From: Aradus depressus
Taxonomy: Eukaryota > Arthropoda > Insecta > Hemiptera > Aradidae
Direction: 5' to 3'
NCBI GenBank assembly: GCA_963662175.1
Contig: OY759221.1
Coordinates: 16,768,027-16,832,026, forward strand
DNA length: 64,000 nucleotides
The notes under the pieces were generated by a model that searched no databases, had not been told where the DNA came from, and saw only the letters and a program-made list of their open reading frames with translations. Below are positions 24,231-35,300 of the stretch, piece by piece (the stretch's first letter is position 1; each line of letters starts with the position of its first letter). The translations under genes were made by a program, and so were the position numbers.

Positions 24231-24729
24231 CGAAAATCGAATTTGTGAATCGAATTGAACCTCTACCAGTCAGCTATGCTGTTTATTGTATTTAATTATT
24301 TTATTTTTTAAATATCAGTATTTAAAGCAAATTAGTTTATAAGTAATTTATACATTTTTGTTTGTTATCTTTGTTGGTAAAGTAACTCCAGACCACATGT
24401 ATGTAAAAAAACAAATCAGTCACATTCAAATGTGAAGTATTTATTTTTTACACTATATGTATTGAAAATTATATGTATATATTATATTTATGTGTAAAAA
24501 TTGTATACATATTGGTACATGAAACTATATGTAATTCATGTCAGTAATATTACTGGGTGTCTTATGTAATTCATGTCAGTAATATTACTGGGTGTCTGTC
24601 AGTCATGATTATCCTGAGGAGGTCCCCATATTTTTTCTATGTCATAAGAATTATTTTCTTTTTCTAGATTTTAAATTAAATCTATGTCTGCCATATTTGC
24701 ACTAATCGCCGATTTCTTTTCATTGTTTA
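24231..24729 (+). other. 3' flank of ACOX3
   Basis: Expected to hold the 3' UTR. No clear AATAAA lies close to the stop. A 35-bp tandem duplication ('gtaattcatgtcagtaatat') occupies about 24527-24598. Confidence 0.45.
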
Positions 24730-24990
24730 TAGTTAGTTATTATGATTCACACTGGGCTTTAACTACGTGGTCATATCGCCTGATAAAAGAGCGCTCTTTC
24801 GTCAGTCTGGTGGACATGAGCCCGACTCTACTATGGGAGTCCTAAATTTTGCCTACTCTAAACTTTAATTTACCTTGTTTAGGGGTTTTTAACGATTACC
24901 TGACATCGTACAGGCTCGGGACCATCCTTTAAAGTCCCATCCGAAGGACGGCGTGGTTAGGTGTACTTTACCTCCCAGATAAAATAAACT
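24730..24990 (-). mobile_element. SINE, head lost, minus strand
   Basis: Tail of the 'tagttagttattatg' type; body to 'cccagataaaataaact'; tRNA head absent. Confidence 0.75.
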
Positions 24991-26284
24991 ATCTGTGAAT
25001 GTGTTGTTTGTGAAAATTTTTCTCTCCCTGGAATTACAGTTTTTTCATGTCTTCTAATTTTTTTCCGGAGGTACAAAAGAGAAATGCCATTCGTAGGACA
25101 CTTGATGTTATATAAATTATGAAAATATGTCGAACGAAGTTTTTGTAAAATGTTAAAATTATTGTGCAGGAAGAATATCAAGGGAAATCGTTTATCTGAA
25201 AAAATGAAATTTTTGAACCGAGTTGCAATAATCGTCATATCTTCGCGAAAAATATTAGTTAGACATAATTTCATCAATACGTAATATTTGCAAGATGTAA
25301 TAAATTGTAAAATGCCCCTGAAAAGTAAAAAAAAAAAGGTGGACACCCTGTATGTGTTATGTTCCTGTGATTAAAACAAATTCTTTTATTTAATATTTTG
25401 AAAAATAGAGTATTTTATTGTGTATTCAACTGTCAAACTAATAATTTTACAAAATGATTTTGTATTTGTATCAGTCTTATAAAATAAAAGTTGTTTTATA
25501 TGTTGTACTGAAGGATGTACAACATTTTTTTACCATAAATGTTTTTTTTTCGTAATTCCGATTTTCGCGAGAACGCGCTCGTTATATTTATTGTGGCAAT
25601 ATATTGCCTATAACCTGCAAGCGTTTTCTTTATCTTATTATTAGTGTAAGCCTAAGTAAGGATTCAAAATTACACCCTCCAAAAAATGTTCAACTGACGG
25701 ATATTAAAGTACGAAATTAAGTCCTATATACTCATTTTTTGTGAATTTATTAACCGAAACGGTTGGAGTATCTTCTCAAATATTTATTTTATAAGACTTA
25801 ACTTTTTTTTTGTTATATGCGTTCTTTCAGAAGAACGTCAGCCTAGTCCACATATTTTGTGCTTTACTAAATACTTTTAGTTATAAGGATTTGTTTTATT
25901 TTTACTTCAAAACTAGCTGTGTTATCAAACGTTGACCGGTAGATATCGATGTCATAAAAATAGGAATTGACTATTTAATATTTTAACTGAATATTACCAG
26001 TAGACAGTAGAGAGAACGGGGCTCATCTATATTTTGTGTTGGGAGAACTCAGAAATGAGGCTGATCAGATGAGCGAAACGCCTTCCTCTCCACCTTTACC
26101 AAGTCACTCTCCCACCTCATGCGTCCTTCGCTATTCGAAAATGTAATTTCCAACTTAGGTGAAAAAATATATAGAATCAAACATTTTTGGAATTAAGAAA
26201 CATTTTAATATTGATCTTTTAACTTTTTCAGGATGAATAGTAACTGAGGATATAAGAAATAACTTTCTCTGTCTCCAAGTAAAC

Positions 26285-26316
<32 letters not shown>

Positions 26317-27680
26317 TTTATTCTTTTGAAGTTAAATGTATCCTAAATGTTATTCCTGAAGGTAGTCAGATTCAAAATATGAAGGTCGGTTGAAATATGT
26401 TTAGTCATTTCCTCGAGGTGATGAAACAAACAGACGCGAAAGCTAAAAACCACGGGTTTTGTATTTCTTCAACGAGAATACTGAGTCTAGATGCAATATA
26501 ATTTCCTTTGTCTACTTGTTTAGTAAGATTTGATCCTCAAACATTTCTGTTGATTTCTTCCCCTCATCAAGTTTGGGTCGCCCCAATGGCTTTATATCTG
26601 TGGTCACAGTGAATAAATTGGTAAGTCTAAATTCGTAACTTTTCAGGGCAGCACGTTTTTACTTTTGCATTAATCGTGAAAATCCAGTTTTTGGAATAAA
26701 TAAATTATGTTTGCATCATTAATCATACACCTTCTAAATCTATAGAAGTGAATGAAAATGAATATTGTTAATCCTTTCTTGGATTTTCCCTTAGTTACCT
26801 AATAATTCCTCATCACTTATTTAATTATTGACCACACTTACCTAATTATTAACCATACTTTTTGAAATATTCGTGAATGATGCCTCTCTAAATTTGAGCA
26901 AGTTGATTTAACCGAGAACATACACAATATTACGAGATACCAAGAAACACATGTCTTTATAATTCCGAAAGTATTAGAGTCATGAGCTCCCAACATCTTG
27001 ACAGTAGATGGCTTGGGAGATGATCTCAGTACACTTTTGGCCATTTTACGACTTAAAAACTTATTCCCTGTGACCATGGATATAGACCCTTAGAAAATGT
27101 ATCTTCAGTTTAATATGACAATTATTTGAAAGTAAGGATAGTGGGATGAATAATATTGTAGACATGAATTGTGTAACAAAGAATGGGACAATAGGTTTGA
27201 GAGCTGTTTCTAGGCTGGATAGAGATTGTACAAAGGGGGTTCTGGACATTTTCAAAACGTATCTCTTCAAGTGAATGGGTCGAAGCTGCAATAAAGAGAA
27301 CTGGGAATCACAAAAGTAATTTCAACCAGAAAGAAGGAACTAGCAGTTCTAGGAACAGCGCAGACGGGAAGAAGACAGCAGGGCTCTATCGATAAGAAAC
27401 ATTATACTAAATTTCAGAAAATTGAGAGAAATAGAATTTCAAAGGACTGAGTCAGAGTCAAAACATAGTTCGTTTCCAAGATAAAGGATAGTTTCATTAT
27501 CAAATTTTCGGGTTGTTAAAAAAAATAGCATGTTCTAATTTAGCTATATATTCTTCATAAAGCCCAATGTTTTTCCTTAACAACGCAAATTTCTTCAGAA
27601 TCCATTACTTAGAGCCTGTTGAAGATACATTATAATAATTTTTATGGAAGTAGAGTTTTCATTCAGATACAAATTATAAC
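24991..27680. other. Intergenic stretch, nothing firmly recognised
   Basis: AT-rich intergenic DNA between ACOX3 and FGGY. It contains a run of 31 C at 26286-26316. Open frames of 60-130 codons on the minus strand (24957-25346, 26838-27291) show no family features and fit chance. Confidence 0.5.
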
Positions 27681-27689
27681 AATATCTTG

Positions 27690-27935
27690 AATAAATAAAA
27701 CAAACTAACTTTTGAAATACAGTTTATCCTACAAAAAAACATACACTACCGGTTTCGGCGACCTCGTACAGTCAAGACCCAAGGGAACATCCCATTCGAG
27801 GGACAGCGTGCTCAAGGTTTTTTCACTTTCCAGATAAAAAACCTTAGGGCCTCCCTCGGCCTTCACGAAGTTTGTTATATTTATTTTTATAAGTTTCCAC
27901 AATAGGTCCGAGCTCCTCAACTTAGGAGTTACTAT
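27690..27935 (-). mobile_element. Penelope-like terminal fragment with SINE piece
   Basis: Shares both outer parts with the element at 54770-55415: 'aataaataaaacaaact' on the left, 'agtttccacaata.gtccg' and 'ctcaacttag' on the right. The motif 'accggtttcggc' (27749-27760) is of the kind found in Penelope-like terminal repeats. Between the ends sits a 120-bp SINE fragment, minus strand. Class assignment is inference. Confidence 0.45.
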
Positions 27936-27956
27936 TATTTATATTTTAAATATTTT

Positions 27957-28175
27957 CAAACCCGGCTGAGGCTCTGACGGGACGCTAAGCAATGGTCCCG
28001 AGCCTGTGCTATGTCAGGTACTCGTTAAAGACCCCTATTCTAGGTGAATAAACCTAAGTAGGCAAAATTTAGGACTCACACAGTAGAGTCGGGCTCATGT
28101 CAACCAGACTGACGAAAGAGTGCTCTGGTAGTTGGCGAATGACCTCGTAGGCCGGGCATGAGTCACAATAGCTAA
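27957..28175 (+). mobile_element. SINE, 5'-truncated, plus strand
   Basis: Begins inside the B-box region ('aaacccggctgaggc') and runs to 'gcatgagtcacaatagctaa'. Confidence 0.7.
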
Positions 28176-28336
28176 CTTAAAAAAAAAAAAAAAAAATTAC
28201 TTTTCCCTGTAAAAATTATTCCGAATTCAATGAGAAAATTCGATGGGTATACTAGTATAAAAGAAATACTATTTACAATGTGATAAACTAAAAAGAAGAC
28301 TTCATTCGCTGTTTACACGTTTTATTGTTTGTTTTT

Positions 28337-28600
28337 GAGACTCATGCCCGGGCTTGAATACGAAGTCAAATTGCTCTGATCTTGACTCATAAATTTTGCC
28401 ACCCAGGTTTATTCATCTAGGGTAGGGGTTTTTTAACGAGTACTTGACCTTGTACAGGCTTGGGAACATCCCATTCGAAGGACAGCATGCTCAAGGTTTT
28501 TTCACTTTCCAGATAAAGAACCTTAGGGCCTCCTTCGCCCTGGTTTCGAACCCGCTACTTGAGCTCAGGAGATAAGTACTTTTAGCTACCGGCGCCCTCT
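28337..28600 (-). mobile_element. SINE, minus strand
   Basis: Degenerate but with both ends: tail-side 'actcatgcccgggctt', head 'agctaccggcgccct'. Confidence 0.75.
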
Positions 28601-28904
28601 AGACAAATAGTAATAATAAATAAAGAGAAACTAAAATGTTACTAATAACAATATAATAGAATTAAATAGAAGACGAGGGGAAAATAAAAATAATAATACT
28701 TACTGAAAATAAATGTTTGTCTGGGGAAGTAAAACTTACGTTATATACTCAACACGAAATCACTCGTTCCGTCTTTTACATCTTTTATTTTGTTAAATTT
28801 TTGTGTTTCGCCTATTCACGCATTTTTGAAACTACAAATATTTTAATTTTGTGATTTTATGAAATAGTTTTAACATAAAAAATTATTTATATCGACGCGT
28901 AATA

Positions 28905-29065
28905 ATACCATGAAAAAGCCTTAAGCATGCCTTGTCAGGTACCCGATAAAAGCCTCTATCCAAGATGAATAAAAGTTGATATGCAATATTTAGGCAGAGT
29001 GGAGTCGGGCTCAAGTCCACCAGAGCTGTAAAAGACCGCCCTAAGTCACATTAGCTACCCTCGTT
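28905..29065 (+). mobile_element. SINE fragment, plus strand
   Basis: Strongly diverged tail-side fragment ('cttgtcaggtacccgataaa' to 'cacattagctaccc'). Confidence 0.55.
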
Positions 29066-29115
29066 AGTTAACGCTAAGATGGTGTAGTGTAGAAACCAGT
29101 AGTTTGTGGAATAGA

Positions 29116-29698
29116 CAGGGGCGTAGCCAGGATTTTGAGCAGGGGGGAGGCAAAGTTAGGCAACAGGGGTGGGGGGTATAGACTCCCGGAGGCACAGCCC
29201 GCCGTTTCCATGGTTAGCTCTGCAGACGTTTTGTTATTAATTTGTGAGACTCGGACTTCTAGAAGCTCCTGCTGAGGTAACCACTGACTGTAATACTTGA
29301 GCTGACTTTACATGAGCAGCAGCAAATGCACGCTGTGGTTTCTGTGCTTTTAGAATTAAATGGCACATCCAGTAACATGTATTGCTGCTGATGCGCTTTG
29401 CATTTTTACTGCGAATGTAAAATCAGCTTTTAAGAGTATAAACTATAACATAATGAAGATTTTGAACGAGGAAATGAAATGATCGAATTCATGTATATTT
29501 AAATAAATGTAATATAACTTGTTTTGCACATGTACATTTAGGTAAAACAATTTTCGTTTATCCTCCGAAACGTTCTCGATCGTTTTTCAGCAACTTTCTG
29601 TGCACGCTTGAGAATGCAGAGACCATTGAGACGGAATTTTTAATCTAAAATTTTTTTAGTTTAATTTTTCTTGGTTTTTACTCTGGTTACGCCCCTAT
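29116..29698. mobile_element. Non-autonomous hAT-like DNA element
   Basis: Ends form short inverted repeats: 'caggggcgtagccagga' at 29116 and 'ctggttacgcccctat' at 29683-29698. Such 'CAGGGGCGTAGCCAGG' ends are common in non-autonomous DNA elements of insects. The 580-bp interior has no coding sequence, and no clear target-site duplication is visible. Confidence 0.55.
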
Positions 29699-29699
29699 C

Positions 29700-30655
29700 C
29701 TTATAAATAAAACTGGGAGATGGCTATACAAACTTTTTGGTTTTCGTATCCGTGTTAGTTTAAACGAAGACCATACCAGTTGTTTTAGCTTTCGTGTCTG
29801 TTTCATCATATCCGGAAAAATGGCTAACCACATTTCAATCGATTTTCTTATTTTGAATCTCCCTATTCAGGAATAATATTTAAGATTTTATTTCAAAATT
29901 ATTGAATATGGAGACGAATACAGTTATTAGGCAATATAAAAGTTAAAACAATTCTTTGTTTTTATTCATTTATTATACATCAAAAGCGAATATTTCAAAT
30001 TGTATTCCCTATTCTTTGCTTCGAAGCAAATTCAACTTTCGAAGCAGAATGTGTAGTGTACCTGTCATTTAAAACTGAAAGAAAATCTTCAGAAAAATGT
30101 ATTCCATAAAAAAATAAATGAAAATTTTACATTTGATAAATATCCTTGTTATATGAGATGGACTTCTTATAGTTAAAGGAGCATTTATACACGCATTTAG
30201 CTAATTAACACTCAATACAAAGTTAATTAAATAATTGTATTTTTATAATTTTATCATTATTTAAATTATAACTATATTTTCTATGTAATATTACATATTG
30301 TATTATTTAGATCCTGATAAATATTTTGTTTATATTCATTAAATTTACGCAATTTTGAAAAAGTAAATAAGAATGTGAATAATTTATTAACCCAAAAATG
30401 TTTCTAATATTGTATATGTGTGATTACTTGTAAGAAATACGTGCCTTTGTGTATTTAATTAAACCTATAATAAAAATATATATGTGGACTTCAGTTTTTT
30501 TTAGTTTCATAGTTTATTATTTTTAATTAAAAACAAATACAAAAAAAACAATTGCTTGACACGTTGTGAGCTACCTACGCCAATGACAGATACTAATAAC
30601 TTATCCAAATCTCTGTATATATGGAAGGTAAAAATAGTTAAATTATGTCATTGCC
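29700..30655. other. Intergenic AT-rich stretch
   Basis: No gene, RNA or bounded repeat recognised. Confidence 0.45.
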
Positions 30656-30660
30656 TGTAG

Positions 30661-30991
30661 GTTTGGTTAGGTTAGGTTTTATGACTCATGCCCGGGCTTT
30701 AACTACGAGGTCATATCGACTACTACCAGAGAGCTCTTTCGTCACTCTGGTGGACATGAGCCCGACTCTACTGTGGGAGTCCTCAATGTTGCCTACCCTA
30801 AATTTTTATTCACCTAGAGCAGGGGTCTGACATCGTACAGGCTCGGTACCATCGCTTAACGTCGCATCCGACGGCATGCCCAGAGTTTCTTTACCTCCCA
30901 GATAAAATAAACTAAGGGCCTCGGTCGGGTTTCGAACCCACGATCTTGAGCTCAGAAGACAAGCACGCATACCACTGAGCTATCGGCGCCC
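30661..30991 (-). mobile_element. tRNA-derived SINE, near full length, minus strand
   Basis: Tail 'ggttaggttaggttttatg', head 'gagctatcggcgcccc'. A deletion removes part of the body ('ctttaacgagtac'). Confidence 0.8.
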
Positions 30992-31015
30992 CTATTAATT
31001 ATTGTTACTATTCGG

Positions 31016-31265
31016 AGGGTGCCGGTGGCAAAGAGGTAGAGTGCTTGTCTACTGAGCTCAAGATCATGGGTTCGGAACCTGACCCGAGGACTTAGGTTTT
31101 GTATCTGGGAGATGAAAAAAGCCTTGAGCACTCCAGATGGGACTTTAAGCCATGGTCTCGAACCTGTACGATGTCAGGTTAGTCCTTAAAGACCCCTAGC
31201 CAAAGTAACTAGACATAAGGTAGGCAAACTTTAGGACTCCCACAATAGAGTCAGGCTCATGTCCA
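31016..31265 (+). mobile_element. SINE, plus strand
   Basis: Diverged copy with head 'gggtgccggtggcaaagagg' and body to 'caggctcatgtcca'. Head-to-head with the preceding minus-strand copy. Confidence 0.7.
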
Positions 31266-31319
31266 ATACTATGTGAGTATGTATGAGTGAATGTTCATAG
31301 GATTTTAATTTGAATGACA

Positions 31320-31615
31320 TATTCTTTTGCTGTGAGATGGGCCTAGCTGAACGCCATACAGAAAGGTCTGATAATGATCTTGTAGACATCAAGTTTATGG
31401 TTGAGGCAAATTTGAGATTGCTTGTCCAATAGTCGTGCGTGTCTCAGGGTTCCAAGTCAGCCTCCTATCGTGGGTTAATCCTATATATTTCACTGAAGAA
31501 GTATGAGGCAAAGACTTACTTTTTTCAACGAATACTGAAGGGCAGACACCATTGCGTTCAACGAATACTGAAGGGAAGACACCATTGCGGAGGGCAATAT
31601 CTACATGTATTGACA
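31320..31615 (-). pseudogene. Jockey-type LINE fragment with internal tandem repeat
   Basis: The minus strand reads VKYIGLTHDRRLTWNPETR (about 31440-31500), followed in another frame by HKLDVYK and RPFCMAF, the C-terminal part of a LINE reverse transcriptase. Upstream in LINE sense, a 33-bp unit ('ttcaacgaatactgaaggg') is duplicated at about 31524-31589. Frame breaks show it is dead. Confidence 0.6.
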
Positions 31616-31731
31616 TTTCGTTGTGTTAAACTTAATTTTTCATACTACATACTTACCAAATTTTGCTACGGTGTTGCTGCAATGTGTGATAAGATAGAAT
31701 GGCGGTATTAACTACATCAAGTCTTAAACTC

Positions 31732-31942
31732 GAGGGCGCCGGTTACTCAGTGCTTGCTTACTGAGCTCAAGATTGCGGATTCGAAACCCGGCCGAGGCCC
31801 TCAATTTATTTTATATGGGAGGTAAAATAAACTTGTAACATGCCGTCCTGCGGATGGGACGTTAAGCGACGAAAGAGCTCTGGTAGTAGGCGATATGACC
31901 TCGTAGTTAAAGCCCGGGCATGAGCCTTAATAACTAATTCTT
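31732..31942 (+). mobile_element. SINE with internal deletion, plus strand
   Basis: Head 'gggcgccggttactcagtg', then a jump from 'gatgggacgttaagcgac' to 'gaaagagctctggtag'. Tail 'ccttaataactaa'. Confidence 0.75.
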
Positions 31943-32328
31943 AAACTATTGTCGTGTAACAGTTGACATGAAACATAATTAAGAATTATTTTATATTTAT
32001 TTTTAAGTTCAATTTTATTATCGACAAGATGAAAGAGATTAGTACCATCATTATAAACAAGTCTATTACCTCTAGTTATGTAAGCTGACCCTGACCTCAA
32101 ATGGTTGGAGAGATTCTGATAATCCAGACCACTACAATTTCTTCACTAAAACTGTTACTAGGGTCATTGTAATTTTTGTTTTGTTTGTGCTAACTCTCGT
32201 AATAATATTGTTAACAAATAATTACGATTTTTTTTTCTCTCGAAAAATATCTTTATATTCCACAAAGGTTGTGTTTATTCTTTTGAACGTTTTAATTTTT
32301 TCAATATAATTTCTAAAAATTACTAATA

Positions 32329-35300
32329 ATGTCAATTGAATGTAATTATTTGGTCGGCGTGGATGTAGGAAGTGGAAGCGTTCGAGCAGCACTAGTATCT
32401 GAAAAAGGAAAAATACTAAATGTGAAAACTAAAACTATAAAAATTTGGACTCCAAAGCCAAATTATTATCAACAGTCATCAAATGAAATTTGGGATTCAT
32501 GCTGTTCTGTTATAAAGGTATGTAACATTGGTTTTATATATTTTTTATTTATGATAAACCTACTTCTCTCAGTGAACCAAATGATTTTGTCTACTAAACC
32601 ACTCTCAAATCATGGATCACTGAAGTATTAATTGTCGGCTTTATTTGTTTGTAATGACTGATCGATGTTTTTGGAAGAGAAGTAAGAATAGGATTGATTG
32701 TAGGATTGATTGACTTATCTTGATTTCACTTATTGTACTCATTAATTGTAATAGGGCACAAAATAAGAAGTTTTAAGCTTAATTAAAGCTTATGAAATCC
32801 AACATTTTTTTTTAGAATGGGCGCAGGGGGGCGTGGTCTTGTCTGGCTTGTAAGATTTCCCACGATTGCTTTTAGGCTATTAAGTGAATTTAAGCTTATT
32901 TCGCAAATTGAATAAAGTTATGCTTGGATGCTTTTCAGGAAAACAAAACAAAAATAAACATTATTACAGATATTTTGTTTTGATGAACCTCTCGCAGGGT
33001 AAGTACAAATAATAAAATCTCTTTATAAATGTGATTATGATTGAAATTTAACATTAAATCGACAAATAATACATTTTTCTGTTTCATAAAAAATTTATTA
33101 CTACACCAACCCAATATACAGCCTGACGTCAGTGTTCCTCAAGGTATCTGTTTTTACATCACATGTTTTCTAATACATATATGGGTTGACAAGATTACTA
33201 TTCTCTATTTGGAAAATGGAGGATTAGACAGAAGTTAGATCTGACCATTTAGGTTTTAGTTCACTATCCTTTACAGGATTACTTATAATATAAGTAACTA
33301 TATTATAGTTAGTTATTATGATTCATGCCTGGGCTTTAACTACTAGGTCTAACTACCAGAGCGCTCTTTCGTCTCTCTGGTGAGCCTGACTCTATTGTGG
33401 GAGTCCTAAAGTTTGCCTACCCTAAATTTTTATTCATCTAGTCTAGGGGTCTTTAAAGAGTACCTGACATAGCACAGACTCGGGTCCATCGCTTAACCTC
33501 CCATCCGAAGGACGGCTTGCTCAAGGTTTTTTCACCTCCATGATAAAAAAAAACTTAAGGGTCTCGGCCGGGTTTCGAACCCACTATCTCGACAGTGCAG
33601 TATATTGTGAAAAAGTTTAAAATGGGTACTACGAACAATAAGAAGCGTTCAGGAAGACCGAAGGCCCTCTCCACACAACAGACACGGCATCTTGTTCGAA
33701 AAGTAAGGAAAAACCCATCTATTAGCGCTCCAGCACTAGCCACAGACATCGCTTCATCCTCAGGGACAGTAGTTACAGCCCAGACAGTGAGGAACCGTCT
33801 CCATGAAGTCGGCTTTAGGAGCAGAGCAGTCAGGAAGAAACCTCTCATCTCCGAGAGAAATAGAGTGAAGAGGCTCGAGTTTGCCCTTAAATATAAGGAT
33901 GAGCCGGTAGAATTCTGGAAATCTGTTTTATTCAGTGATGAAAGCAAGTTCCAGATATTCAGTACTGAGTGGCACAAGTTCATTTGGAGAAAGAAGGGCA
34001 AGGCGATGAATAGAGAAAACATAGTTCCAACATCCAACAATGAAACATGGGGGAGGTTATATAATGGTTTGGGGCTGTATGGGTTCGGCTGACTCGAGCC
34101 TCTTCACTCTATTTCTCTCGGAGATGAGAGGTTTCTCCCTGGCTGCTCTGCTCCTAAAGCCGACTTCATGGAGGCGGTTCCTCACTATCTGGGCTGTAAC
34201 CACTGTCCCTGAGGATGAAGTGCTGGAGCGCTAATAGATGGGTTTTTCCTTACTTTTCGAACAAGATGCCGTGTCTGTCGGGTGGAGAGGGCCTTCGGTC
34301 TTCCTGAACGCTTCTTATTGTCCGTAGTACCCATTTTAAACCTTTTCACAATATACTGCACTGTCGAGTGAGGACGATTTATCACTGTACCTATATCACG
34401 ATAACTCATATCTTGCTTAAACAATTCTACTATACGATCTTTTGTAGAAGAATCTAATTCTTGTGAATTCCGACCCATCTCTCACTACTAGATGAACTAA
34501 ACTGATGACATCAACATATTTTTATAGCAACAATGTCCTTAATCCTCAACCTCATATTCAATCATCTCAATAATCTCTTTTAATGCTTAATAAAACAAAA
34601 TATTATCACAATTACTTCTGTACCAATACTTTTTTTGCCTTATATATAAAAATGCAAGAGTAAAATAAAAAAAAACTGAGTGTACGAATACTTTTTTTGG
34701 CGATGGTATATATATTTACTTAAGACTTCAAAATCCAGGGCATCCCATGTAAAATCATGCTAAAAGTGTTCCAACGAGTTGGCTAAATTTGATGTTAGGT
34801 CGTTCTTCTATCCAACTCTATCCCCAGGCATACATTTCTCCACAAATAGCTTACCAATAGACTAAAATTCGACTCAGAAACAATTGTGGACTTTTTGATA
34901 ATATACTTAGGTGTTAAAAATATCAATTAATTTTTATTTTTTACTGTAGGCTTAAAAATTAATTTAATTTATTACTTATAACATATATATATATATTTTC
35001 AGTTTTTATTTTTGTATTATGACTACTACTATTTTACTATTTTCTCTTATCAAAGGTCATATTTTTTTTTATTTAAGTTTGAATTGTTTTAATTTTATAA
35101 ATGCCTGCAATGTTCCTATTACGTATTTATTATTTAAATATTATTGGTATTTTTTTATTTATTTACTATATCACTTAGGTATTTGTTTATATTATATATA
35201 TTTTTTCTTTTCTTTTCTTTGAGAGAAAGAATATGTATTTTGTAAAAAAAATATATATATATTCATTACCTACCATAAAGGTTGTATTCTTTAGTTCAAT

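Noticed and set aside
24957..25346. 129-codon minus-strand frame
   Set aside because: AT-driven, low complexity, runs into a SINE; no domain or motif.
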